A DNA stretch of 28,362 nucleotides from Ichthyophthirius multifiliis. Its lineage: Eukaryota > Ciliophora > Oligohymenophorea > Hymenostomatida. Location of the stretch: the NCBI RefSeq assembly GCF_000220395.1, contig NW_004086358.1, positions 1-28,362 on the forward strand, in the 5' to 3' direction. Below are positions 1-11,107 of the stretch, piece after piece. The translations under genes were made by a program, and so were the position numbers. The notes beneath the pieces are model-generated. The model searched no databases. It had not been told where the DNA came from and worked only from the letters and a program-made list of their open reading frames with translations. How positions within the stretch are numbered: position 1 is the stretch's first letter; each line of letters opens with the position of its first letter.

Positions 1-356
1 AAATATCAAAAATAATAAAATCTTTTAAAATTAAATATCTTATAAAAAAAAGATATAATATTATTATATTTAAGAAAAAACAATAAAAATTAATGTAAAA
101 TATCAACAAAAGAAATAATAAAATAATTTAATATAATTAAAAACAAATAAATTAAAAATATATTTTATTCTATAAATTTAATATACATTTTTATTTTTTA
201 ATTATATTTTTGAAATAAATTAAAAAATATATAAAAAAAATCAAAATAATATAAATTAATAAAATACTTGATGAATTAAAAAATATATCTTGAAATTATT
301 AATATGAAATGGTCAAAGAACAACAAAAAATATATTATATATTTTTATAAATATAA

Positions 357-357
357 A

Positions 358-395
<38 letters not shown>
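357..395. repeat. TA dinucleotide microsatellite
   Basis: Nearly uninterrupted TA dinucleotides with a single C interruption (tatacatata). It lies in gene-free spacer. Confidence 0.8.
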
Positions 396-555
396 TATAA
401 TTATTTTATATTTTTATTTTATTAATTTAAAATTTTATAAATTATTTAATGAATAAAAAATATTTAATATATTCAAGTGTATAACATTTTAATACTTCTA
501 TAAAATATTACATTAAATCATCATTTTCAAATTTAATCAAGTAATCTGAGATTTA

Positions 556-828
556 TCACACTTATCTTTAACTTATATTAGTAATTTATAAATCCAAGTA
601 ATAAATTTAAATAATTTTGTATATACCTATATTAATCTTAATTCTAAAAGTGGCGTCTTATTAAATCTATTTTTCATAAAACATGCACTAGGATTGAAAA
701 AATTATTTTCCTGCATATGATGTTAACGTTTAAAGAAAATTGCATATACGTTAAACAGATATGTTTTTAAGGTTATTTATTTCTTGCAGCATCTTAAAAA
801 TACCCTTGTCTAAGTACTATTTCGCCAT
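556..828 (-). CDS. Unassigned 90-aa ORF in GC-elevated island
   Basis: Read with the ciliate code, an ATG at 828 opens 90 codons ending at TGA 556-558, with an in-frame TGA just upstream of the ATG (835-837). The product begins MAKQYLDKGIFKMLQEI and contains a segment with one Cys (SQCMFYEKQ). The stretch has visibly more G and C than its surroundings, including GGCG and CCCTTG, which are rare in this window, and this is the main reason to list it. I recognise no domain. It could be a small gene, one exon of a larger gene, a decayed fragment, or the template of a non-coding RNA, so the coding call is weak. Confidence 0.28.
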
Positions 829-2143
829 TTGTTCTCACATTATATAACTATAATTATATACTATTTATGTTTAAAATATTGAAATTATATATGATTTGTT
901 ATATTTTCTATAATCATTGATGATTATAGTTTTTATTTTTTTGCAGTTTATATAAAATCATTAGATTCATATATATTTAAATAATATATCATTATTTTTT
1001 TAATTTGTAAAAATTATATATAAAAAATAATATTTTATTATAAATGCTTATAGATAATTAATGAATTAATGGCATATTATGGATGAATTAATAATTAGTT
1101 TAATATAATTAATTTTTTAAAAAATGAAAACAATTGTTTAATGCGAAAGTTTAATTTTATTATAAATAAATAAAAATCGATTAGGCTTTATATTTTTTAA
1201 TAGTTTAGCAATAATTTTTATAACAAATTGTATTTATATATTTTTCCTAAATAATTATAATATTTATAATGAAATAATAAATTATTATAATATGCTTACA
1301 ATAATATTTTATTTTAATATAATTTATCATTTTTTCTTAAATTATTTTATTTTTATGTTTTTTTAAATACAATTTTAAATTCAATTTGTTTTATTGTTTA
1401 ATTTATTAATATACATTTTTTTTAATTTTTTCTTTTATTTTGATTAATACTAAATTAGATTAAATAAACAAAATATATTATATGAAAAATCAACTTTTTA
1501 AATAATCTATTTAAAAGTAATGCAAATTATTTTATATACTAAAAATTTTATTTATCTTAAAATATAAAATATTTATTTTTTTATATGAATTTATTAAAAA
1601 GAAAACTTCGTTTTAAGATTTTAATATTTATTTTTGATAAGATATTAAAATTTCATTTATTTTTTATAAATCAAGATTTTTTTTTCATTCAATAATTTGT
1701 TTGATATAATAAAAAATATAATTTTTAATTAGTTTATTGTTATAGTAGATATATAAATATTTTTATTTTATTTAATTAATATAATTTCTTCAATATATTA
1801 AATTCACATCATTTCTCCATCTTTTTTTGTAATTATATATATTTATTATTATTATATATATATATACTATTTGAAGATATTTTTTTTAATATATTTATAA
1901 ACAAAAATTAAAATTTTTTAAAAATTATTTATTAATGAATCGACTTTTTTTAAAAAAAATAAAGATATCAGAAAAAAAATATGAATTTATTATCAATTTA
2001 TAAATATTAAAGTAATTTATTTCTGAATATATAATTTATATATAAAATAAAATTTAAAATAAAAATATAATAGATATATAATTTTATAAATTAAAATCAT
2101 TATATTTTGTTTTTCTCATGATTTTTAATAAGTAATTTTATAC

Positions 2144-2585
2144 ATGAAAACATATAGGTATAATTTTTTAATATTGGGAGTTTTTCTGTAATAATAATAT
2201 TTATGGGAATCAGCAAATGAATTTGGTTTATTAATCTTTAAAAATTTACTTAAGGATATTTTATTTATCAATATACTTAATGCTTTAAATAAAATATCCT
2301 ATTTTATAGATTGAAATAATTTAATTCATTCAGTTTTAAAGTATTATTCATAATTTTGTATATTAAGAATCTATATCAAACATAACTCATAATAGGGCAA
2401 GAGAATAAATATTCTATTATTGTATTAAATTAATATTTATTTGTTTGCATAGTTTAACAGACAATCATTTTAATCTATAGTCCAAATATCTTGCTCAGAA
2501 TAATAATTTTATTAAAAACTATTTGAAGAATAAAATTAAAGCAGGAGAATTACAATAAAGTCTGTCTAACGACTTATTTATTTGA
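2144..2585 (+). other. Possible degraded or split gene
   Basis: Two overlapping open frames look more protein-like than the spacer. The first is 2144-2314 (56 codons, starting MKTYRYNFLILGVF). The second is 2280-2585 (101 codons, ending at TGA 2583-2585, with residues such as LTDNHFNLQSKYLAQNN). They are in different frames and would need an intron or a frameshift to join, and no clear GT-AG pair does this. Gly, Cys, His and Trp codons occur more often here than in the flanks. No family is recognised. The options are a decayed gene, a fast-evolving small gene, or chance open frames. Confidence 0.2.
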
Positions 2586-2680
2586 TATTAACAAAAATAT
2601 TAATCGTATTGTTTGTGTTTATCAATTTTTGATAAAGTCATTAATAAAATTATTTTAATAATAAGATGAATTTTGGATGT

Positions 2681-2759
2681 AATTAAAGATATTTCGGTTC
2701 TGGAATATATGCATATAATAATAAATAATTAAAGATATTTCGGTTCTGGAATAAATGCA
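2681..2759. repeat. 33-bp unit tandemly duplicated, 46-bp period
   Basis: A 33-base unit containing aaagatatttcggttctgga occurs at 2681-2713 and again at 2727-2759 with a single T/A difference. The 13 bases between the copies are plain A/T. The unit contains CGG and CTGG, unusual in this spacer. The period is not a multiple of three, so the copies are read in different frames and a protein-level repeat is unlikely. Confidence 0.9.
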
Positions 2760-3771
2760 ACTAATCACGAAGAATTTTTATGATTAATGTTAGTTTATCA
2801 ATATATTATTATAAAAGTTTTATAAAGAAAATTCTCATAAGTGTAAAATTCATTAATGTATATATAGGAATTTTTAAAATAATAAATGAAAAACAAGATA
2901 TTACTATGCTATTAGCAGAATTAATTTAAAGAAGTTATAAAAGTATATTAGAATTTTAAAAAATATATATAACGAAATATTAAAAAAAATAAAACAAAAA
3001 AAATTATTCATTTATTTTTTAATTTATAAAATTTATTTTAATAATATAAAAATATACAACAGTATGGATTATATGGATTTGAGACACGGAATTCATTATA
3101 TTTATTAATAAAATAAACTTTATTTAATTTAATTTTTACAAAAAAAACATTGATGCCATCCACTACAAAAATAAACTTTAAAAGTAATAAAAAATTTATG
3201 AAGAAATTATAAAAATAATTTTTCAATCATAAAATTTGTTTAAAATGTAACTGGTGAAAAAATTTCAAAATATTTTTATGAAAAAATAAATATTTATTTA
3301 TATTTTTTTTTTACTTGATTATGTTTTTTTACTTATTTGTAATTTTTTATTTGTTGTGTTTTTTCATTTGTATTTTTTTACTGTTTTTATATTTTTTTAA
3401 TATTTTTTATATTTCTATTTTATCATTTTATGTAATTCATTTGTTTTGACTAATTTAATATTATTAATTTTATTTATCTTATTCAATTTTGTTATAAATA
3501 TAATTTTTTATTTTAAAAGCCAACTAATAATATATATATAGATATTTAAGACGTAATTATAAATTAAAATATATATAAAATTATGTAAAAAAATTAGTTT
3601 TAAAATATTTAAATTATACCATAAAGTTAAAGAAATTAATATATTATCTTAATATTACTCAAAGAAATTAAAAAAAAATATTTATAAGTAATTAATTTAA
3701 ATTATATAATATAATAATTATAAAACCAAAGAAAATTAATTAAAAATAATTATAATAATAATAAAAAAAAA

Positions 3772-5433
3772 ATGTCTTAAAATAATAATTAAATAATCTA
3801 CATTGGTATTCGTCGTGAAGATAAAAGCCATTGGGAACGTAGAGTAGCTATTATACCAGATCACGTAAAATAAATTTAATCAATGAACCCCCATATAAGA
3901 TTTATAGTATAACCATGTAACAAGCGCATATTCTCTAACAAAGAATATGAAAAGAGTGGAGCAACAATAAGTGAAGATCTATCTCCATGTGTTTTAATAG
4001 TAGGAGTAAAAGAGGTACCTATTGAGAAATTACTAGATCATAAAACATATATGTTTTTTTCTCATACAATAAAAGCCTAACACTAAAACATGCCTACATT
4101 AGACAAGATTTTAGAAAAGCACATTCGTTTAATTGACTATGAAAAAATTACAGATGAGCATAATAATAGATTAATTGCTTTTGGAAGATTTGCAGGAATC
4201 GCAGGGGCCATAGATTTTTTAAGTGGGTTTGGCTAGTTTTTGATTACAAAATAACTTTCTACTGCTTTTTTAAATATAAGTCTTTCTTACAAATATTTTA
4301 ATCTAAAATAAGCTAACTTATAATTAAAAATGGTTGGAAAACAATTATAAGATTAAGAAATTCCTTATGATTTAAGACCTCTCATTTTTGCAGTCACTGG
4401 GACTGGCAGATGTGCAAAAGGAGCATGGGAAGTATTAGAAAATTTTCCAATAATAAAAGTAAATCCAGATGATTTGGAAGCTTTAGTATAAAATTAGGAC
4501 AATCCTTAACATGCTTGTCATATTTATGTGTGCCAAATAGAAGCTCAGCATATGGCAGAACATATTTATGAAAAAGAAAACTTTAATAAGAAAGATTATT
4601 ATGAAAACCCCCATAATTATGTGTAGAAATTCGCCCAGAAATATCTTCCCTATATATCTTGCATTTTCAATAATATGTACTGGGAAAGAAAATATCCTAG
4701 GCTTATATCGGACTAAGATATTAAAGAATTAGCTGAATAAGGATAGAGTAGATTGCTTGGAGTTTCAGATGTTTCATGCGATTTTGAAGGATCAATTGAA
4801 TTTTTAAAAAAATTTACTACACCTGATATGCCATTTTATGTTTATGAACCAATATCTAAGAAAATTCACGATGATCTATTTTATAGGAAAAATGGTATAT
4901 TATATCTAGCTCTTGACTTTTTGCCTTGCGAACTTCCGTATGATGCCAGTTGCCATTTTTCGAGTTAATTGCTAAATTGGATATAAAATATTGCCTAAAG
5001 TGATATTGATAAACCTTTAGAGTAAAGTGGACTCGAAGATTGCATAAAAAAAGCAGTTATTACTCATTAAGGTGAACTTACTTATAAATATAGATATATT
5101 CATAAATTAAGAAAAGCTAATGAAGAGGTTTTGAAATAAGAAAATCTTATGAAAAGCTAAAAGTTAGGAGAAAGAGTTATTAGTTTCTAATCTCTTAAAA
5201 TAGAAGGACATTTATTCGATACAAATGCAATTAATAAAATATTGGATATTTGTTAATAATATAAAATGAAATTCCATGTAGCTGAAATTAATGCTGGATA
5301 AACGGATGAATAAACTTCAAATTTTATTTTGTAATTATTTGGATCTAATAAAGAAAATATGATATTTGTCCTTGAAGAAATTGAAAATTTGGCTAAGCAG
5401 ATTAACCTTAAAATTGATTAAAGTAATTATTGA
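3772..5433 (+). CDS. Lysine-ketoglutarate reductase with LOR domain, no SDH half
   Basis: This enzyme family condenses L-lysine with 2-oxoglutarate using NADPH to give saccharopine, the first step of lysine breakdown. The 553-residue product is a single uninterrupted exon from the first ATG to TGA, with TAA/TAG as Gln. It opens IGIRREDKSHWERRVAI (about residues 11-27), the characteristic start of the AlaDh/PNT-like N-terminal domain of animal and plant AASS. The Rossmann glycine motif GTGRCAKGAWE is near residue 210. The YWERKYPRLIS and ALDFLPCELPYDAS stretches of the LKR half follow. From about 475, SLKIEGHLFDTNAINKILD and HVAEINAGQ match the LOR/SDH linker domain of plant LKR/SDH. The protein then stops, and the ~450-residue saccharopine dehydrogenase half is absent here and from the next gene. 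It has more G+C than its neighbours, as expected for a conserved protein. The family assignment is secure; the monofunctional state is read directly from the stop. Confidence 0.95.
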
Positions 5434-5741
5434 AAATGATCTTGAATATAATAAAAATAAATATTATATATATATATTAAATCAATAATTTTTTGATATT
5501 ATAGATTATGCTTTTTATTATTATAATAAATTTTTATTTTACTTTATTATATATTTATCAAATTATATATTTTAAAATAAAATAATATAAATAATCAAAT
5601 ATAAACAAAAATAATAATAAATTTAAACAAAATAAAAAATCAAAATCAAAATTCAATACAAAAAATTTTGAAAACAAAAAAAATATTAAAAGAATATAAA
5701 ATATTTAAATAAGTAAAAATATATTTTTTTTAAAAAAAGAA
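5434..5741. other. Intergenic spacer
   Basis: About 300 bases of A/T with no conserved frame and no continuation of the lysine-ketoglutarate reductase into a dehydrogenase domain in any frame. It would hold the 3' UTR of the upstream gene and the promoter of the next, but no specific element is identifiable. Confidence 0.7.
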
Positions 5742-8476
5742 ATGTTTTAAACATTAAAATAAGATTAAAAATGGATTTCCTTTAGTGCAAAAGCAAGTCT
5801 AAGTGCAATTGGAGCAGGATTAATAGGATTATCAATTTGGTATATAAAAATGAAATTACGATTAACACAAGAAAAAATAATATTGACATTATTTTAATAA
5901 ATGAGTGATTAATATGAAAATAATCTAATAATGAAAAATGAGACATATAAATTTGAATATTTTTAACAAAAATTTAATAATAACTGTAATAACTATTTAT
6001 ATTCAAATTACAGGAAAGATATATTTTTAACGAAATTATAAAATAATATTAATATTTAAAATGAATTTTTCAAAAGATATTAATATTTTTACCAATTTTA
6101 TGTCTAGAATTTAATAAAACTTATATAAGACAGAATAAAATTAAAAAATTTAAATTAATATCTTATTTAAATTGATTATATGTATTAAATCTTGTTTGAT
6201 TCTTTGCTTTTTTAGTTAAAAGAAAGCAATGAAAACGTAATAATGAAATAATTATCAAGCAAAATGTTAAGCAATATGATTATCAGTGATCTTTTTCATT
6301 TAAAAAATGATTATAAATACAATTTACCTTAATAATAGGTACAGTAATTCGAAACAAATTACTTTGAACTACTTATTAAATATGGAAAATTAACTTCAAT
6401 GTCTTCTTAATAAAAGTTGGCAGAAATACTAGAAATTTTAGTATAAAATGATAAAGACTTTTATCATTTCGTTTAAATTTGTTTAGCAAAGAATATATAC
6501 TTTATTTAAAATTGGGAAAATTAGAAAGAAGAAATTATATAAAATATATAAAATACTTCTAATATAAATAATAGCTTTAGCGGTATTATTAATGGAAGCT
6601 TTAGTAATAATTATTCAAATGAAGTTGTTTTCCCTACTCCTTTATATAAACAATTAAATAAAATTTCATATAAAGTCTGCTTATTAATGATTTAGGAAGG
6701 TTATATTTTTAGAATATTGGAAAATATGTGTGAAATAATACAGAAAAGTGAAAATTTAATAAAAATAGAAAAAATAATTAATTGCCTATTTGAAATAATA
6801 ATAGGAATATTATAAAGTTCGAATAATAATAATATATAATTTACTTTATAACATAATCTTCAATAATAATAAAAAGAAAATAATTAGATTTCTACAAAAC
6901 TTTTAACTTCCAATTTAGAAGAAATAATTGAAAGTTTATTAAAAACATTAACTTTTTGTGAAACTAAAAATACTGTTGTTTTAAATAATTAAAATATTGT
7001 CGATTTAGTATATTGGGTTACAAACAATTTAGATTAAATATACTTTAGATAAAAATATGCTAGTTAAATATAATAAGTTTTATGTATTTTGATTACCGAA
7101 AATCGAACTATAATAAAATATGTATGCGATAAATATATTTAAGAAATAAGATATTTACATAAAATAAAAAGAGATGATAAAATGAAAGGATTTTAATAAT
7201 TAGAAACTAATCTTTCTATTAGTAACCTATTTTAATTTTCCTAATTTTAAGTATTTAAGAAATTCCTCATCAAAAAAATTTAGAAAATCACTTTAAGGAA
7301 TTAATGTCTTTTTATGATGAACAAGAAAGAAAACTTGTTATAAAAAATTTCACTTCAATTCTTTATGAATATGTATTTATGAAAGAGCTTTTTTAATCAA
7401 TGTTAGAAAAAACTTCTTCCCAATCTAATTAAATGATATTTTCTTATAATAAATTAAAAAATTTCTTTTACACTCCTAAAGGAAAAGTTTATGATGAAAT
7501 GTTATTAGGTTTACAATTCATGATTCTTCTAGGAGGTGGTGATAGTTTATGTGATCAAATTTGTACTCGATGGAGAAAAGACTCACAAGATTATGATGAT
7601 TTTAAGATTTATATGAGTAGCGATTTAGCTTTTCTCTTATAAGTGTTAGAAAATGATCTTTGTTATTTAAATGTAAATGAAAATTGGTAAGTAAATTTAA
7701 AAAGTTATGAATCTAAATCAATATATAGATAATAAGCATTTTTCAAAACTCAATAATTGATAATTAATTTCTTACATTTACAACAAGGAGTTGATAAAAA
7801 TTATTTAAAGGAAAAAATAAAAGGTTTTATTTCAGAAAATATACTTGATTCGGATGAAATTTTCGAATGTGCAATACAAGAAGTATGCGAATTTTCTAGA
7901 AATGGAATACTTTTTTTAAAAGAAAATTTCCAAAACTTTTATTTTCATTCTCTTTTTAACAAAGATGTACATTTGCTTATTTAACTTCTAAATATTATTT
8001 AAAAAAATTCCCAAAATTAATAAATTGATTTATATATTGATTCTAAATTAAATGAGAAAGACTAAAGTTTGCTCTATTTAAAATAAGTTAGAAGAAATAT
8101 TATCGAAAATATTAATTTTCATACATGTTTTAAAGAAATTTTTGTTGAAAATGATGTTATTTTTATAGAAAAAATAAGAGTTATTTGTAGGATTCTCAAT
8201 TATATTTTTGATGTTATCGAAGAAGGAGTTATTGAATGTAGAAGTACCAAAAAAATTCAAAAAGATGCAATCAAAAGTTTACTTGTTATTTATATTTTCG
8301 ATCCTGTACTTTCTAATTAATTAAAAAAAATCTAAGAATATAATGATGAGGATGAAGAATAAACTTTTACCGAATTTATTCCTTCACTTAAACATATTGA
8401 ATATAGAAAAGATTCCATAAAAAAACTTATTAAAGTTGTTTTTTAAGGACTTTCTGCTTCTTAAATTATTTAATGA
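5742..8476 (+). CDS. Hypothetical 898-aa protein with N-terminal membrane anchor
   Basis: The gene has two exons, 5742-7221 and 7260-8476, joined across a 38-nt GT-AG intron (gtaacc...tttaag, 7222-7259). Splicing restores the frame, giving 898 residues ending at TGA 8474-8476. A single hydrophobic, Gly/Ala-rich helix lies at about residues 18-35 (ASLSAIGAGLIGLSIWYI) and is followed by basic residues, which looks like a signal anchor. The rest is a long, mostly helical, Gln/Asn/Ile-rich body. The C-terminal third is the best-conserved looking part, with FMILLGGGDSLCDQICTRW and FIPSLKHIEYRK. No Pfam-type motif is recognised. The anchor layout resembles organelle outer-membrane anchored proteins (PEX3 was considered, but length and motifs do not fit). 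The start is the first ATG after an AT-rich leader; no upstream in-frame ATG is attractive. Confidence 0.78.
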
Positions 8477-8493
8477 AAAAAAAAAAAAAAAAA
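8476..8493. repeat. A18 homopolymer at the stop codon
   Basis: A run of 18 A begins on the last base of the TGA stop of the membrane-anchored protein gene. A second run of about 16 A lies at 8547-8562. Both are homopolymers in 3' flanking spacer. Confidence 0.85.
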
Positions 8494-11107
8494 TATTAAT
8501 TAAAATATTTTTATTTTATTATATTTTTTTTATTTATAATTTTTTTAAAAAAAAAAAAAAAATTAAGTTTTAATTTTATTTTTTTAAAAGAAAAATAGTT
8601 TATTTAATATATAATATTTTAATAATATTTCTTTTAAATATAAAAATAAATTATTACTTTTTTTATATTAATAAATTTAAGAAACATAATTTTAATTTTT
8701 TTTAATGTAATTCACAGAATAGTTTCAAATCCAAAAAATAAAAAAAGTTATGATTTTTTTCAAATGTTAATATTTAATGAATCTAAAAAACATTTAAATT
8801 TTATATATTATATAATAAATTATTAGTTTTTAATTTTAACAATATCAATTTTAAAAATAATTAATATAATAATATTAATGGGTCTAATATTTTTTTTAAT
8901 CAAGATAATCAATTTAATTTTTAATAAATTGCTCCATTTTCAATTGAATAATAACAATAAAAAATATAGATTCTAATATTTCTTAAAAAAAGAAAACAAC
9001 AAAAAAATTCGAAATTTTAATGAATTTTCATAAATAAAGGGAGAAAATTAAAAAAATAAATATATGTGAAGCATGCTTCGAAATATTTTTAAAAATATTA
9101 TGAAAATTTTTTAAAATATTTTAAATTAATCACTTCTCATAATCATTTTTAATAAAAAATTATCTTTTTAATTTCAAATTTCAATAATTAAAAATAATTT
9201 ATTAAATTGATAAAAAATATCTTATATTAGAAATAAAAATGACATTATTGAAGATTGGTAAATATTTAATGATAATAATTTTAAAATAAGATAATATAAG
9301 ATTTTATTTAAAGTACTCTCTAAAGACTTATTTTAAGATTATATTCTTATATATCTATTAAATAGTAAAATAAAAGATTTATAAATTTTTTATTTGAACA
9401 GGCTTAAAATCAATAAATAACACTTAAAAATTGTAGAAATTTATATATATTTTATTATTTTTAATATTTAATTAAAGAATAAATATCAGACTTTAAAAAT
9501 TATTATCTTAAGCAAAGTAATAATATAAAAAAATAATTATATTAAAAAAAAAAATTAAATATAATATTTTATTTAAATAAGAAAAAATAATAATTTATAT
9601 TTTAATAATTTAATAAACGAAAAATTTTATACTTATAAGTCTATAGCTTTATTAATTTTTTTAAAAATTATGTTAAATTTGTTAAATTTAATAATATTTA
9701 TATTAATTATATATATTTTTTTATTAATTATTCAAAGAGTATTTTTTATTTTACTAAATATATATATAATAAAATTAAATAATTTAAAGTAATCATTATT
9801 TTATATATTAAACACATTTTATGTAAATTATATATAAATATATTGCTTGCTTTATAAAAATATAAGAATAAAAAGAAATAGATATCAGCTTTATTTTAGT
9901 TAATATAAATAAAAATTATATTTAAAATAATAAATAATTAATAAATTTAAAAAATATAGAAAATTTAGTTTATATTCATATCCTATAAACGTTACTTACT
10001 CATTCAATATTTTATTAAATTAAATATTAGTTTTATTATATTTATTTGTGATATAATATAATGGTAATTTTTTCAAATAAAACAAATAAAAATAAATTTA
10101 AAACAAACAAATAAATATAAATACAAAAAAAACTAAATAATCTAAAATATAAATAAAAATATTGAAGATAATAACTTTTTATACTATTAAAATAAATAGA
10201 ATTAATCAAAATTCGTAATAATTTATATATATTTTTTTGTTTTTTTAAACATAATATTGATTATTAAAATTTGGTAATTTAAAATATTAAATATAAAAAT
10301 TTATGTTTAAACAAAAATATTAGAGATAAAAATTAATATTTCGAATTTTTCTATAGATATTTCAAGTCCTTCAAAAAAAACTAAATATTTTTTTTTAAAG
10401 ATTTTAAATTAAATATGTTACAAATTAAAATTTATAAATATGAAAAACATGTTTATAATATAATATTATTAATTAGAATTATAATATATTTTTTACAAAA
10501 AAAATATTTTTTAATAATATAATAAAATAATTAATATTTACTCTAAACAGAAATTCTACTGTACAAAGTTAAAATGTTTTTTTTCAAAATAACGACTTTT
10601 TTTTGCAAGTTTTATACAATTTTATAAAAAAGTTGGATTCTTTTAAAAAATTTATTAGAAAAAAGTTCGAAATTAAAACAGTTTCGTTTTATCTTTAATA
10701 AGTATTATTAAAATAAATAGTGTAACATAACTAGTAGGCAGAATATATAACAACTTGAAAAATTGCACATTAATTCGAGTTCTAATATGTTTTAATTAGT
10801 AATCTTTCTCATTCATTCTTATATACATATAATTATATATACAAAAATTACATTATACTTTAATTGCTAATTATATAATTATATATTTGAAATAATACCA
10901 TATATTTAGGCGTAAATTATATTGAAAATTAGATAATATTCTAATTGATAAAAAATAACATAAAATATATTTAAAATTCAATAATATTTACTTTATAAAA
11001 ATAAAATATTATACATTTTTTCTAAACCATTCATATTATATAATAAATAAAAGAAATTAAAAATTAATTAATAATTTTCAATAAATAAAATAAAAGATAA
11101 TAAAAAA
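8477..11107. other. AT-rich intergenic spacer
   Basis: About 2.6 kb with homopolymers and no recognisable protein on either strand. An open stretch at about 9214-9540 includes IEDWQIFNDNNFK and FYLNRLKINKQH. It lacks a start codon and family resemblance, and at this base composition it is within chance expectation. A perfect 12-bp palindrome, gaagcatgcttc, lies at 9068-9079. No tRNA-like cloverleaf or other RNA gene was seen. Confidence 0.7.

Larger units (their letters stand above)
1..3771. other. AT-rich spacer with small islands
   Basis: Almost pure A/T with long homopolymers and a TA dinucleotide run near 357-395. No conserved protein can be recognised in either strand. Three islands stand out and are listed separately: a GC-elevated patch at about 540-840, a weakly coding-looking stretch at 2144-2585, and a 46-bp-period repeat at 2681-2759. 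Because TGA is the only stop and G is scarce, open frames of 60-100 codons arise by chance here, so ORF length alone is not evidence. The short minus-strand ORF at 3038-3226 is of this kind. Confidence 0.7.

Noticed and set aside
3772-5433. Bacterial contamination or recent transfer of the lysine-ketoglutarate reductase
   Set aside because: Dense TAA/TAG Gln codons and the eukaryotic LKR-LOR layout show a resident ciliate gene; higher GC reflects protein conservation.
5742-8476. PEX3-like peroxisome biogenesis protein
   Set aside because: N-terminal anchor is similar in layout, but the protein is more than twice the usual length and no PEX3 motif could be aligned.
9068-9079. Perfect 12-bp palindrome gaagcatgcttc
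   Set aside because: Isolated, with no loop, no partner site and no adjacent gene; not enough to call a regulatory element.
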